64,000 nucleotides of DNA from Aquimarina sp040786285 (GCF_040786285.1 NZ_JBFMKQ010000001.1:1-64000); one strand, 5' to 3'; positions 42,936-52,737 are shown, counted from the first letter of the stretch. A program made the numbers and translations. Notes: a model not told the origin generated them from the sequence alone.

Positions 42936-43331
42936 ATGCAAGATCATTTTCAACTGGTGAAAGACTATTTACTGAAACTTAATTATAATATCATTCATGA
43001 AAACAAAGGCGAAGGTATTATAATGATCAGTAAAGAAAATGAAGGAATCAAAAATATGATTCTTGGAGTCGCACCACCTATATTAATAATGGAACAACAC
43101 ATTTTTAACATCAAAAACAAAAATGAAGTTGTATATAGAAGCTTACTTCAAAAAAATCGGGATATAGTACATGGAGCTTTTGTACTCGATGAAACCGGTG
43201 AAAAAGTAATCTTTAGAGACACCTTACAGGTAGAACATTTAGATTTAAACGAACTAGAGGGTTCTCTGAATTCCCTGGGCTTATTATTAAGTGAATATTC
43301 AGAACATATTATAAATTTTTCAAAATACTAA
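42936..43331 (+). CDS. YbjN / CesT-Tir-chaperone-like protein
   Basis: A 131-residue soluble protein. It has the alpha/beta pattern of the YbjN and type III secretion-chaperone-like fold: an N-terminal helix (FQLVKDYLLKLNYNI), central strands (GIIMISKENEGIKNMILGV), and a C-terminal helix. No signal peptide is present. Its stop is four bases before the pspA ATG, so it heads the PspA-flotillin cluster. Proteins of this fold are recurrent PspA neighbours in Bacteroidota as far as I recall. It probably binds PspA or another cluster member; that is inferred from position. Confidence 0.72.
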   Translation: MQDHFQLVKDYLLKLNYNIIHENKGEGIIMISKENEGIKNMILGVAPPILIMEQHIFNIKNKNEVVYRSLLQKNRDIVHGAFVLDETGEKVIFRDTLQVEHLDLNELEGSLNSLGLLLSEYSEHIINFSKY

Positions 43332-43335
43332 TACT

Positions 43336-44049
43336 ATGAACTTTTTTAAACGATTATTTAGAATAGGAGAAGCTGAGGCACATTCTGCAATTGATAAAAT
43401 GGAGGATCCTATCAAGATGACCGAACAAGGCATCCGTGATATGAAAAGTGATCTCGAAAAAAGTCTTGAAGCTTTAGCACAGGTTAAAGCTTTGGCAATA
43501 CGAGCTAAAAATGACACCGAAGAGTTTGCTGCAAAAGCCGAAGATTATCAACAAAAGGCAATGCTAATTCTCAAAAAAGCACAAAGTGGTGATCTAGATA
43601 CTACAGAGGCTGATCGATTAGCCAAAGAAGCTTTAATCAAAAAAGAAGAATCGATGCACCATGTTACTCGTAGCAAAGGTGAATCAGAAAAGTTTGATAC
43701 ATCTGTAGATCAACTAGAAAAAAATGTGCAGGAGATCAAACAAAACATCAGTAAGTGGGAAAACGAGCTTAAGACGCTAAAGGCGCGTGTAAAAGTTTCT
43801 AAGGCGACAAAGAACCTTAATAAGCAAATGGCAGAGATCGATAGTTCGAGCACAGTTTCTATGCTAGAACGCATGAAAGAAAAAGTAACTCAAGAAGAAG
43901 CACTTGCCGAAGCCTATGGTGATATTGCCAATGCATCTAAAACCATTGATGAAGAAATTGATAAAGCCATAGACATCACCGAAGCTAGTGCCGAAGATGA
44001 TTTAGCAAAGCTAAAAGAACAATTAGGTATGAAAGATAAAGATGCCTAA
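43336..44049 (+). CDS. PspA/IM30 (ESCRT-III-like) membrane-repair protein
   Basis: A 237-residue, almost wholly helical protein of the PspA/Vipp1 family. The amphipathic N-terminal helix (MNFFKRLFRIGEAEAHSAID) that binds stressed membranes is followed by long coiled coils to about 200. A short acidic C-terminal stretch follows. Family members polymerise on damaged inner membrane to limit leakage. There is no PspF or PspBC partner; the neighbours are a YbjN-like chaperone, a YqiJ-like membrane protein and a flotillin. Confidence 0.92.
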   Translation: MNFFKRLFRIGEAEAHSAIDKMEDPIKMTEQGIRDMKSDLEKSLEALAQVKALAIRAKNDTEEFAAKAEDYQQKAMLILKKAQSGDLDTTEADRLAKEALIKKEESMHHVTRSKGESEKFDTSVDQLEKNVQEIKQNISKWENELKTLKARVKVSKATKNLNKQMAEIDSSSTVSMLERMKEKVTQEEALAEAYGDIANASKTIDEEIDKAIDITEASAEDDLAKLKEQLGMKDKDA

Positions 44050-44098
44050 TACGGAATTTTATGCTTAACCAGTATTGTATAACTAAATAACTATAACG

Positions 44099-44797
44099 TT
44101 GAAAGAATTATTCGAAATAGCATTTTCTCCTGTAAATGCCTTCTTTACAATAATGTGTTTATTCTTAATATTATATTGGATACTAACAATATTTACAGGA
44201 TTTGATTTAGATCTTTTTGATGTAGATTTTGACGCTTCTGCAGACTTTGATATAGATGTTGATCTAGATGGAGATTTAGACAATTATAATCCAGACGTAG
44301 ATTTACCACAAAAAAACATACAAGTTGAAGGTCATACCGATAGCTTAGGAGTGCAGTTTCTTAGATATTTCAATTTTGATGAATTACCTCTGATGTTTTT
44401 ACTAACAATATTGTTCTTCTCAATGTGGTTTATTTCTGTCAATGTTACTCATTTTTTTGGATGGAAATCAAACTGGATTGGTTTTGTTTTACTAATTCCA
44501 AACCTAGTTGTAAGCTTGTTCGTTTCAAAAATATTGACTAGACCTATTGCAAAATTATATCAAATGATAAATCATAAAGGAGAAGAAGAAATCGATTTCT
44601 TAGGAAGGAGATGCATCGTTAAATCTCCTGTTTCTGGTGAAAAACTAGGACAAATTGAAGTCATTGTAAAAGGAGACCCTATTCGAGTTCAAGCCAAAGG
44701 GTTTAAAGGAGTTACTATTTCTTCGGGTGAGGAAGCACTAATAGTGAACGAATCCAAAGACAAAAAATATTATTTAATAGAAAAATTTCAATCATAA
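44099..44797 (+). CDS. YqiJ/NfeD-like membrane protein with C-terminal OB fold
   Basis: A 232-residue membrane protein beginning with TTG 44099 (MKELFEIAFSPVNAF). One helix (about 14-32) is followed by an Asp-rich stretch (FDLDLFDVDFDASADFDIDV). A region with two or three helices follows (about 85-150). The last 70 residues form an OB-fold domain like that of NfeD/YqiJ (IDFLGRRCIVKSPVSGEKLG, EALIVNES). By family knowledge, YqiJ-type proteins are encoded beside YqiK flotillins and act with them in membrane organisation. The flotillin gene follows after 26 bases. Confidence 0.82.
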   Translation: MKELFEIAFSPVNAFFTIMCLFLILYWILTIFTGFDLDLFDVDFDASADFDIDVDLDGDLDNYNPDVDLPQKNIQVEGHTDSLGVQFLRYFNFDELPLMFLLTILFFSMWFISVNVTHFFGWKSNWIGFVLLIPNLVVSLFVSKILTRPIAKLYQMINHKGEEEIDFLGRRCIVKSPVSGEKLGQIEVIVKGDPIRVQAKGFKGVTISSGEEALIVNESKDKKYYLIEKFQS

Positions 44798-44823
44798 ACA
44801 ACCAGCAAAAAATCTCAATTAAT

Positions 44824-46881
44824 ATGTTAGGAACATCATCAATAGTAGTCATAATCGGTATTATAATAGTAGCCATTGGGTTACTTGTATGGATCATATC
44901 CATGTACAAAAAAATTATCCAAGGAAAAGTTCTTGTAAGAACTGGAGCAGGAGGGACCAAAGTTTTCTTCAATGCTGGATTAGTAGTACCTGTGCTCCAT
45001 AAAATGGAAATTATGGATATTTCAGTAAAGAAACTTGAAATAGAAAGAACGGGAGTTAATGGATTAATCTGTAAAGACAATATTCGAGCAGATATCAAAG
45101 TAGCTTTCTTTGTTAGAGTAAATAAATCTACTGCTGACATTATTAATGTTGCTCAAACAATTGGTTGTGAAAGAGCCTCTGAGATTGATGTTTTACGTAA
45201 TTTATTTGATGCTAAGTTTTCTGAAGCATTGAAAACCGTTGGTAAGAAATTCGAATTTATAGAATTATATGAAGCTCGTCGAGAATTTCGTGATGAAATT
45301 ATAAATATTATAGGTACAGACCTAAACGGTTATATATTGGATGATTGTGCAATAGATGACCTTGAACAGACTTCGTTAAGTGTTTTAAAACCAGATAATA
45401 TTCTTGATTCTGAAGGTATTAAAAAAATTACCGAGCTTACCGCAGCACAAAACATCAAATCTAACCTCATCAAACGTGATGAAGAAAAAGTGATTCGTAA
45501 ACAAGATGTAGAAGCTCGCGAAGCAATTCTGGAACTGGATAAGCAATTAGCAGAAAAAGAAGAACAACAAAGACGTGAAATCTCTAATATTAAATCCAGA
45601 GAAGAAGCTGAAATATTAAAAGTTGCTGAAGAAGAACGCTTAAAATCTGAAACAGCACGAATTGCTACACAGGAGAAAGTAAAAGTTGCAGAAGAAAACA
45701 TGGAGCGACAAATCATCGTTGCTGCCAAAAACAAACAACGTACCGATGCCGTAGAAACTGAAAGAGTAGAAAAAGACAGAATGTTAGAAGCTACAGAGCG
45801 TGAACGCATAGTGACGCTGGCTCAGATCGAGAAAGAAAAAGTAGTCGAAGTAGAGAAAAAGAATATCCAGGATGTGATCCGTGATCGAGTAACTTTAGAA
45901 AAAGGTGTGGTAGAAGAACAGGAAAATATGAAAGATATTCAAGCTTTTAAAACTGCCGATCGTGATAAACAAGTAAAAATTACAATTGCAGAAGCTAATG
46001 CTCAGGAATCATTAATCACAACGATTAAAGCCGCAGAAGCGCAGAAAGAAGCTGCCAAACAAAAAGCTGAAGAGATCAATATCGAAGCGCAGGCACAGAA
46101 AGAAGCTAGTGAAAAAGAAGCTGAAGCTCGTAAAACATTAGCCGAAGCGCAAGCCAAAGAAGAAGCCACATTAGGAATGTCTGAAGCGCAAGTAATGCAT
46201 GCTAAAGCAGATGCGCATGAACGTGAAGGTCTTGTTGAGGCTACAATCATTGAAAAGAAAGCCAAAGCTGAAGCCGCAGGAATTGAAGCTAAAGCCGAAG
46301 CAATACGTAAAGAAGGTATGGCCGAAGCAGATGTAATCAAAGAGAAAGCACTTGCCGATGCTGCCGGAATCGAAGAAAAAGCCGAAGCAATGAAAAAACT
46401 GGATGGTGTAGGTAAAGATCATGAAGAGTTTAAACTACGCCTGGATAAGGAATTACAAGTTGATCTGGCACATGTCAATATTCAGAAAGAAATTGCCGAT
46501 GCGCAAGCAGAAGTGATTGGAGAGGCCTTAAAAGCTGCTAATATTGATATCGTAGGTGGAGAAACCATGTTCTTTGATCAAATTGTTGGTCAGATTACCA
46601 GAGCCAAGGGGATCGATAGATTGGTGCAACATTCAGATAACATTCAGGAGGTTAAAGATGCTATATTAGGAAGCGAAGATGTAAAAGGTAATCTTTTAGA
46701 AAAAATAAAAGAATTCGCTACCAAATACGGAATTTCATCTGAAGATATCAAAAACCTTACTATCGCTAACCTACTCATGGAGCTAAAACAAAAAACAACA
46801 GACCCAGACGAAAACAATCTGTTTACCAATTTGTTTAATCTAGCTAGTGGATTAGGATTATCTGATAAAAAACTGAAATAA
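44824..46881 (+). CDS. Flotillin-family (SPFH/YqiK-like) scaffold protein
   Basis: A 685-residue membrane scaffold. A single N-terminal helix (about 5-27) anchors it. The SPFH/Band-7 domain (about 30-200) has VRTGAGGTKVFFNAGLVVP and CKDNIRADIKVAFFVRV. A very long Ala/Glu/Lys coiled coil (about 200-500) follows with AEAEA-type repeats, then a C-terminal domain. Flotillins assemble into cage-like membrane platforms and recruit partners. Here they come directly after PspA and a YqiJ-like protein, so a role in envelope maintenance is expected. Confidence 0.93.
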   Translation: MLGTSSIVVIIGIIIVAIGLLVWIISMYKKIIQGKVLVRTGAGGTKVFFNAGLVVPVLHKMEIMDISVKKLEIERTGVNGLICKDNIRADIKVAFFVRVNKSTADIINVAQTIGCERASEIDVLRNLFDAKFSEALKTVGKKFEFIELYEARREFRDEIINIIGTDLNGYILDDCAIDDLEQTSLSVLKPDNILDSEGIKKITELTAAQNIKSNLIKRDEEKVIRKQDVEAREAILELDKQLAEKEEQQRREISNIKSREEAEILKVAEEERLKSETARIATQEKVKVAEENMERQIIVAAKNKQRTDAVETERVEKDRMLEATERERIVTLAQIEKEKVVEVEKKNIQDVIRDRVTLEKGVVEEQENMKDIQAFKTADRDKQVKITIAEANAQESLITTIKAAEAQKEAAKQKAEEINIEAQAQKEASEKEAEARKTLAEAQAKEEATLGMSEAQVMHAKADAHEREGLVEATIIEKKAKAEAAGIEAKAEAIRKEGMAEADVIKEKALADAAGIEEKAEAMKKLDGVGKDHEEFKLRLDKELQVDLAHVNIQKEIADAQAEVIGEALKAANIDIVGGETMFFDQIVGQITRAKGIDRLVQHSDNIQEVKDAILGSEDVKGNLLEKIKEFATKYGISSEDIKNLTIANLLMELKQKTTDPDENNLFTNLFNLASGLGLSDKKLK

Positions 46882-46895
46882 AACTCAAAAGGAGC

Positions 46896-46940
46896 TCTCC
46901 TCCTTATTTCAAGGAGGAGAATGAATTCCGCCTTGCGGAA
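46896..46940. repeat. Hairpin-forming intergenic element after the flotillin gene
   Basis: Two hairpins stand side by side. TCTCCTCCTT (46896-46905) pairs with AAGGAGGAGA (46911-46920), and TTCCGC (46926-46931) pairs with GCGGAA (46935-46940). No T-run follows, so it is not a classical terminator. It looks like a short dispersed palindromic element of the kind found between genes in this family. The rest of 46941-47099 holds nothing I can name. Confidence 0.55.
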
Positions 46941-47099
46941 GAAAGAGGTGGTTAAAACACCCCACAACACATATATGTACACCATCACAACAACATTTTT
47001 AGACCCATAAAAGTCAATCCCTGAAAGTCAAGAACTCTCTGTGGGGTAGCGAGGAATTGACTAGATGGGATTTGTTTAACTTTTAAATACGGTTTAATT

Positions 47100-47360
47100 A
47101 TGAGCATAGCAGCAATGGTGGCTTCTATTAAGTTTAATGATAGAAGAAATAAAAGAGACGCTTTTAGCCATATAAATGGAATTACAGATGTCAAAAGCCA
47201 AGGCATCAAAATAGAACCTGTTTCTGAGGAAGCTTTAGAGCAGATTCGTGAAAAGATGAGAAAACAAAATCGAACACAAGCTATCAAGAATAAAATTGTA
47301 ATATCCTTAAGTGTCATCATTACGATATGGACAATTTATAAAGTAGCATCTGGATTATAA
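47100..47360 (+). CDS. Small unknown protein with a C-terminal membrane helix
   Basis: An 86-residue protein I do not recognise. The first 65 residues are charged (FNDRRNKRDAFSHIN, EEALEQIREKMRKQNRTQ). They are followed by a hydrophobic helix (IVISLSVIITIWTIYKVA) close to the end, the layout of a tail-anchored protein. It lies 17 bases upstream of a DUF3592-like gene in the PspA-flotillin cluster, probably in the same transcript. Confidence 0.7.
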   Translation: MSIAAMVASIKFNDRRNKRDAFSHINGITDVKSQGIKIEPVSEEALEQIREKMRKQNRTQAIKNKIVISLSVIITIWTIYKVASGL

Positions 47361-47377
47361 CCTTAAACCATTTAATC

Positions 47378-47740
47378 ATGAATAAGAAGTTTTTAGGAGT
47401 ATTTGCAGTATTATTGATAAGTATTGGTTTCTTAACATTTAATAACTATGCCAAGAAAGAAGCATTGACTATGGATGGAGTTACTGCAAGAGCAGTTATA
47501 GAAAAAATCTCATCTAATAAACATGAAAGTGACATAGGAATGGATGTAGACAATTTTCATGTAACATATGGATATGTAGTAGATGGAAGAGAGTATCAAA
47601 AAACCCAAGAAATCCTAAGGCATGAGCATGACTTCTATTTTAATAAAACGGGTAAAAAAGGAGACTCAATCCTAATAAAATATGAACCTAATAGACCCAA
47701 AAACTCAAGGATTGAAAAACTAACGCTAATGTCAGACTGA
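47378..47740 (+). CDS. DUF3592-like membrane protein
   Basis: A 120-residue protein with one N-terminal membrane helix (FLGVFAVLLISIGFLTF) and a small beta-rich domain with VTYGYVVDGREYQ and GDSILIKYEPNRPKNSR, the DUF3592 pattern. Function is not known for the family. The last codons and the stop fall within a short dispersed element (from 47731), so its C-terminus may have been altered by insertion of that element. It sits between the small tail-anchored protein and the AAA+ ATPase. Confidence 0.75.
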   Translation: MNKKFLGVFAVLLISIGFLTFNNYAKKEALTMDGVTARAVIEKISSNKHESDIGMDVDNFHVTYGYVVDGREYQKTQEILRHEHDFYFNKTGKKGDSILIKYEPNRPKNSRIEKLTLMSD

Positions 47741-47753
47741 GCTTGTCGAAGTC
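47731..47753. repeat. Short dispersed element covering the DUF3592-like stop codon
   Basis: GTCAGACTGAGCTTGTCGAA followed by GTC resembles, in reverse complement, the CTTCGAC...GCTCAG parts at 6030-6051, 6148-6170 and 55716-55731. I recall this as a common short repeat of Flavobacteriaceae genomes. Confidence 0.5.
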
Positions 47754-47787
47754 ATTATCAAAACGAATGAAAAATTCGATTTAAAAC

Positions 47788-50700
47788 ATGCAAGAAGAAA
47801 ACACAAACAACATACAATTAGACGGAGGAACTTATGAAATTATCCAGAACCGTTTGCAAAAACATAAAGGTGAACTTCAAAACCGTCTTACACAGCTTAA
47901 CGATGCGCGAAAAGAGGTTTTTGGTAGCATAGAGACCAAACTTATCGCTAATAATAGAATCAATACAGAGAATAACTGTATTGCCCGTGATATTGTGACT
48001 ATTGGTGAATATTGTTTGTTTGGATATAATGTACATTTCGGGCTTCGAACAGAGATCACCTTAGCAGATGTATTTAGTATCTACACCTATACCAATGATC
48101 ATTTTTCGGCCAAGCCATTAGATCTTATTAATGACCCCCTATTTATTGATGATTTTACTAATCTCTATAAGTATTATCGTAATACGATATTTTCAAAGTT
48201 TGCTGTTGTGGGTAACTACTTGCATATGGTTTTCCAGTTAAGCGAAAGCATTTCGGATATTAAGACCTTTAAATGGCTAATTAATGAAGGTTCATTGACC
48301 TATGTAGATAATCGTAGTGAACACGAATTTAAATTCCCAAAACAACATGAATTTAATTGGATCGAAGTAACTCGGGATATGCATCGCTATGGAACACATC
48401 CTCATATTTCTATTCTGGATAAAGTATTTGTAGAAACTATTGGTGGTGACTTAACCATTAAGATTGAAGATAACACCGACCAAGGAAAAGGAATCCTGGA
48501 TGAACCTGTAGAACATGTAGATCAGACCCTAGATGATGGGCAATATCGATTTGCCGATATAGGAAACCTGATTACATTAGAAATCAAACCTTTCCAGGAG
48601 TCTCCTCGTTATTTTGTGTATAATCACAAAATGCAGGAAGTCAAAAAGATCGAATGCATCAAAGATGCCTGTGTATTGCTTCCAGACGATCAAGGAATTA
48701 TCTATCCAAACGGATATTATCTACAATCGGGAGAGTATAAATTATTTACGAACGAAGTTTCTGATGTTAAGTTTCAGGATAAAATAGTATCTCCTAACGG
48801 TGAAGATTTTCTATATGTCTTCTACGAAAGTGAGAAAGGGTTATACACCTTAATGTCGTACAATGTTATTGAACAAGAAGTAAAGACACCGATCGTTTGT
48901 AACGGTTTTACCATTCTTCAAAATGGAGAATTATGTTATTTTAAAACTGAAGATGAACAAACCAAACATCATGTCATTCAAATCTGGCAAACACCTTTTA
49001 TGAAAGGAGATGTTTTGCCTTCAGAACATACAGATACTTTACTCTACAAAATCGGCAACAAAGATATCGTTAAAGCCATGGCCGAGTGCCATGCGTTGAT
49101 CACGTTGCTAAACAAAGAAGATAGCTATGATGGATTGTATGACGACATTGCTAAATTCTCTAATGATGTCATCGATAGTTATTATTGGATTCGCGAAGAA
49201 GATACCTTTAGATTAGATGCGCCGTTAGAAGAAATTAATGGAGCCGCAAATGCCGCCATTGATGAATTCGAAAAAGTAGTTCAGCTTCGTAAAACAGCTA
49301 CTAACGTTACCAAAGCGACTCAAGAGAAAGCCGAAGCTATCTTTGGTAAGATCAAAAGCAGCTCTTTTAAATCGATTGATGATTTTGTGCACGTATTGTC
49401 TCAATTAAGAACATTAAGAGGCGAGGTTATTGGACTTAAAGATATTCGATACGTTGATACGACTTTTATTGAGCAACTTGAGACCGAAATCGCAGCACAA
49501 ACCGAGAAGATTTCCCAACGATGTGTTCAGTTCTTACTAGACGATAAGGCACTCCTACCCTATCATACTCGTGTAGAAGAAAGACATGCCGACTTAGAAA
49601 AGATAAAAAAGGTAATTGATGCTAAAAAACTCGAAGAAGAAGTAAACCAAATTGCAGTAGATCTTGAGATGTTAATTGATATTGTATCTAACCTTCAGAT
49701 TGAAGATACTTCGCATTCTACCAAAATTATTGATAATATATCGTTAATCTTTGCAACGATCAATCAACTTAAAGCCGGAATCAAAAACAAAATCAAGTCG
49801 TTAGGAAGCAAAGAAGCTACCGCCGAATTTGCTGCCCAGCTCAAGTTAGTTGATCAGAGCATTATCAATTACCTGGATATTGCCAACACTCCCGAAAAAA
49901 CAGACGAGTTATTAAACAAAGTTTCGGTTCAATTAGAAGATCTAGAAGGACGTTTTGCAGATTTCGAAGAATTTATTTCTCAGATTATTGAGAAACGAGA
50001 AGAAGTTTACAATGCCTTCGAAGCTCGTAAGAATAGTCTTATCGAAGCCAGAAATAAAAAGGCTGTCGCATTAGAAAATGCTGCCAATCGAATTTTGAAA
50101 GGTGTTTCTAAAAAAGCACTAAGCTTTGACTCAGTTATTGATATTAATGGATATTTCGCTTCTGATTTGATGATCAACAAATTGAGGGATATCATTTCTC
50201 AACTTGCAGCGTTGGATGATGCCGGTAAAGCCGAATCCATAGAAACCGCACTAAAAGTTGCCAAAGAAGATGCTACTCGTAAACTAAAAGATAAGCAAGA
50301 CCTTTATGAAGATGGAGAAAATATTATCAAATTAGGGAAACATAAATTTGGAGTCAACAAACAACCGCTAGATTTAACTATTGTATACAAAGATGATACA
50401 TTGGCGTATCACCTAACCGGAACCGATTTTTATCAGGAAATTAATAACGAAGTATTACTTCAATCTCAAAAATACTGGGATCAGGAATTGATTTCTGAAA
50501 ACCAGGAAATCTATCGTTCAGCCTATCTTGCTTATAAAATTTTTAGGCAATATCACGGTGAGCCTGTCGAAGCGCAAACAGACTTATCGAATAAAAAAGA
50601 CTTCGATAAACGTAGTCTTACCATGAGGTCTGAGGAACAACTACTGGAACTTGTAAAATCAGAAAGTAGCAAAAACTATGCTGAAGGCTATATAAAAGGT

Positions 50701-52737
50701 GTTCATGATGTAGATGCTGCCAAAATTTTAAAAATATTAGCGACCAAAGATCATGATCTAGGTTTACTACGCTTTACGCCAAATACACGAGCCTTTGCTC
50801 AATATTTTTGGTTTAGTTTAGATACAGAAAAACAAAGCTACTGGAATAATACCATCAAAGCTTCAGGAGAAGTATTGGATGTATTTCCAGATACCAGCGA
50901 ATATCATAAAGTAATTTCGAATCTAGCCAAAGAAGTTACAAATTCATTTTCTAAGACACTAACCGGAGTCGAAGGCTATTCGGACAACGGCACAAATGAA
51001 ATCGCTGCGTATCTGTTTACCGAATTGCAAAATGATCATACCTTCTGTATTAGCCAAACTGCTAATGAACTATATGAAGCTTTTGTTGCTGAACTTAAAA
51101 AGAAAAAAGTATACACCAAGCTCAAGAAATCACTTCAATTAGATATCAAACCACGTTCAAATGGAACTGTTAATTGGAACGATAAGATCAATCTTGCTTT
51201 ACAATGGGTTACTTCATATCTAAAAACAAATCGCCCCGCACAAATAGAGTATGCCAACGAAATCGTTAGTACTTTGTTATTTAAAGATGAATCAACTTCA
51301 GAAATAATTCATGTCAATCCTTCTCAAACTATTAATGGGTTAAAAGGAAGTCATAGAACTATAACTGAAGGAATTTTTGAGTTTCGATATCATGACTTTA
51401 TTTCAAAATTAGATCAATTCACTCAAGTAGAAGTTCCTGCGTTTAAAGCATATCGCGAAGCAAAGCATAAAGTAACAGAGGAATTAAAAGATGCCCTAAA
51501 ACTAAACGAGTTCAAACCTAAAGTACTTTCGTCTTTTGTAAGAAACAAACTTATTGATCAAGTATATTTACCCTTGTTTGGTGATAACTTATCCAAACAA
51601 TTAGGTAGTGTTGGCGAGAACAAACGTACCGACCGTATGGGAATGTTGTTACTCATCTCCCCTCCTGGATATGGTAAAACCACTTTGATGGAATATATGG
51701 CCAACCGATTAGGGTTGGTATTTATGAAAATAAACGGTCCTGCGATTGGTCATGAAGTAACTTCGGTAGATCCTATGGCGGCAAACAATTCTGCAGCTAG
51801 AGAAGAACTAAAGAAACTAAATCTCGCATTAGAGATGGGTAATAATGTGATGTTATACCTTGATGATATCCAGCATTGTAATCCAGAGTTTTTGCAAAAA
51901 TTTATTTCACTGTCTGATGGAACTCGAAAAATAGAAGGAGTCTACAATGGTAATCCTAAAACTTATGATTTGCGCAGCAAGCGTTTTTGTGTAATTATGG
52001 CAGGGAATCCATATACCGAAAGCGGAGAAAAATTTCAGATCCCAGATATGTTAGCCAACCGGGCCGATATCTATAACCTTGGGGATATTATAGGCGATAC
52101 TGCAGATTTGTTTAAGTTAAGTTTAATTGAAAACTCTATGACATCAAACCCTGTATTACATCAATTAAGCAGTAAATACTTTGAAGACATTTATCGACTA
52201 ATCGAAATTGTAGAAACCGGTTCACAAGAAGGTGTCGAATTGAAAGGAAATCACACCAAGCAGGAAATACAAGATTACTTGGCTGTGTTAGAGAAAGTAG
52301 TTACTATTCGTAATACGGTCTTGAAAGTAAATGAAACCTATATCAAATCTGCCGCGATGGAAGATACCTATCGTATTGAACCTTCATTCAAATTGCAAGG
52401 GTCGTATCGAGATATGAGTAAATTAGTAGCCAAGGTAGTCCCCATTATGAATAAAAAAGAGCTACAAACCTTACTCCTCTCCCATTATGAAAATGAGTCA
52501 CAAACCCTAACAAGTGCAGCAGAAGCTAACCTATTGAAGTATAAAGAAATGACACAAACCATTTCTAGCGACGAAACCATACGGTGGGGAACCATAAAGG
52601 AGACTTTTGTAAAGAACAATAAGCTCAAAGGTTTTGGAGACAAAAACGAAATGGCACAAGTACTGGCACAAATGATGCAGTTTAGTGATCATCTTGCTGG
52701 GATACAAGAGGTTTTAAAGAAGGGCTTAGAGAAGTAA
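47788..52737 (+). CDS. Very large AAA+ ATPase (DUF3686, 'DNA repair ATPase' type)
   Basis: A 1649-residue soluble protein. The first 420 residues look beta-rich, like a propeller (repeats such as FIVNGFTILQNGELCYF-type strands). A long coiled-coil region (about 470-850) and a helical region follow. The AAA+ domain holds Walker A SPPGYGKTT (near 1290), Walker B VMLYLDDIQH (near 1355) and a sensor FCVIMAGNPY. The AAA+ part is of the MoxR-like kind. Databases often name such proteins 'DNA repair ATPase' (DUF3686), but no repair role is established. Its place after pspA, yqiJ-like and flotillin genes argues for membrane-complex remodelling instead; that is inference. There are no frameshifts. Confidence 0.85.
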   Translation: MQEENTNNIQLDGGTYEIIQNRLQKHKGELQNRLTQLNDARKEVFGSIETKLIANNRINTENNCIARDIVTIGEYCLFGYNVHFGLRTEITLADVFSIYTYTNDHFSAKPLDLINDPLFIDDFTNLYKYYRNTIFSKFAVVGNYLHMVFQLSESISDIKTFKWLINEGSLTYVDNRSEHEFKFPKQHEFNWIEVTRDMHRYGTHPHISILDKVFVETIGGDLTIKIEDNTDQGKGILDEPVEHVDQTLDDGQYRFADIGNLITLEIKPFQESPRYFVYNHKMQEVKKIECIKDACVLLPDDQGIIYPNGYYLQSGEYKLFTNEVSDVKFQDKIVSPNGEDFLYVFYESEKGLYTLMSYNVIEQEVKTPIVCNGFTILQNGELCYFKTEDEQTKHHVIQIWQTPFMKGDVLPSEHTDTLLYKIGNKDIVKAMAECHALITLLNKEDSYDGLYDDIAKFSNDVIDSYYWIREEDTFRLDAPLEEINGAANAAIDEFEKVVQLRKTATNVTKATQEKAEAIFGKIKSSSFKSIDDFVHVLSQLRTLRGEVIGLKDIRYVDTTFIEQLETEIAAQTEKISQRCVQFLLDDKALLPYHTRVEERHADLEKIKKVIDAKKLEEEVNQIAVDLEMLIDIVSNLQIEDTSHSTKIIDNISLIFATINQLKAGIKNKIKSLGSKEATAEFAAQLKLVDQSIINYLDIANTPEKTDELLNKVSVQLEDLEGRFADFEEFISQIIEKREEVYNAFEARKNSLIEARNKKAVALENAANRILKGVSKKALSFDSVIDINGYFASDLMINKLRDIISQLAALDDAGKAESIETALKVAKEDATRKLKDKQDLYEDGENIIKLGKHKFGVNKQPLDLTIVYKDDTLAYHLTGTDFYQEINNEVLLQSQKYWDQELISENQEIYRSAYLAYKIFRQYHGEPVEAQTDLSNKKDFDKRSLTMRSEEQLLELVKSESSKNYAEGYIKGVHDVDAAKILKILATKDHDLGLLRFTPNTRAFAQYFWFSLDTEKQSYWNNTIKASGEVLDVFPDTSEYHKVISNLAKEVTNSFSKTLTGVEGYSDNGTNEIAAYLFTELQNDHTFCISQTANELYEAFVAELKKKKVYTKLKKSLQLDIKPRSNGTVNWNDKINLALQWVTSYLKTNRPAQIEYANEIVSTLLFKDESTSEIIHVNPSQTINGLKGSHRTITEGIFEFRYHDFISKLDQFTQVEVPAFKAYREAKHKVTEELKDALKLNEFKPKVLSSFVRNKLIDQVYLPLFGDNLSKQLGSVGENKRTDRMGMLLLISPPGYGKTTLMEYMANRLGLVFMKINGPAIGHEVTSVDPMAANNSAAREELKKLNLALEMGNNVMLYLDDIQHCNPEFLQKFISLSDGTRKIEGVYNGNPKTYDLRSKRFCVIMAGNPYTESGEKFQIPDMLANRADIYNLGDIIGDTADLFKLSLIENSMTSNPVLHQLSSKYFEDIYRLIEIVETGSQEGVELKGNHTKQEIQDYLAVLEKVVTIRNTVLKVNETYIKSAAMEDTYRIEPSFKLQGSYRDMSKLVAKVVPIMNKKELQTLLLSHYENESQTLTSAAEANLLKYKEMTQTISSDETIRWGTIKETFVKNNKLKGFGDKNEMAQVLAQMMQFSDHLAGIQEVLKKGLEK

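Noticed and set aside
45330..46422. Long minus-strand open frames inside the flotillin gene
   Set aside because: They mirror the Ala/Glu-rich coiled-coil coding of flotillin (Ser/Ala-rich antisense), a usual artefact.
47788..52737. Phage-defence ATPase
   Set aside because: The size and AAA+ domain are suggestive, but no nuclease, protease or other effector is encoded beside it and the neighbours are membrane-maintenance genes.
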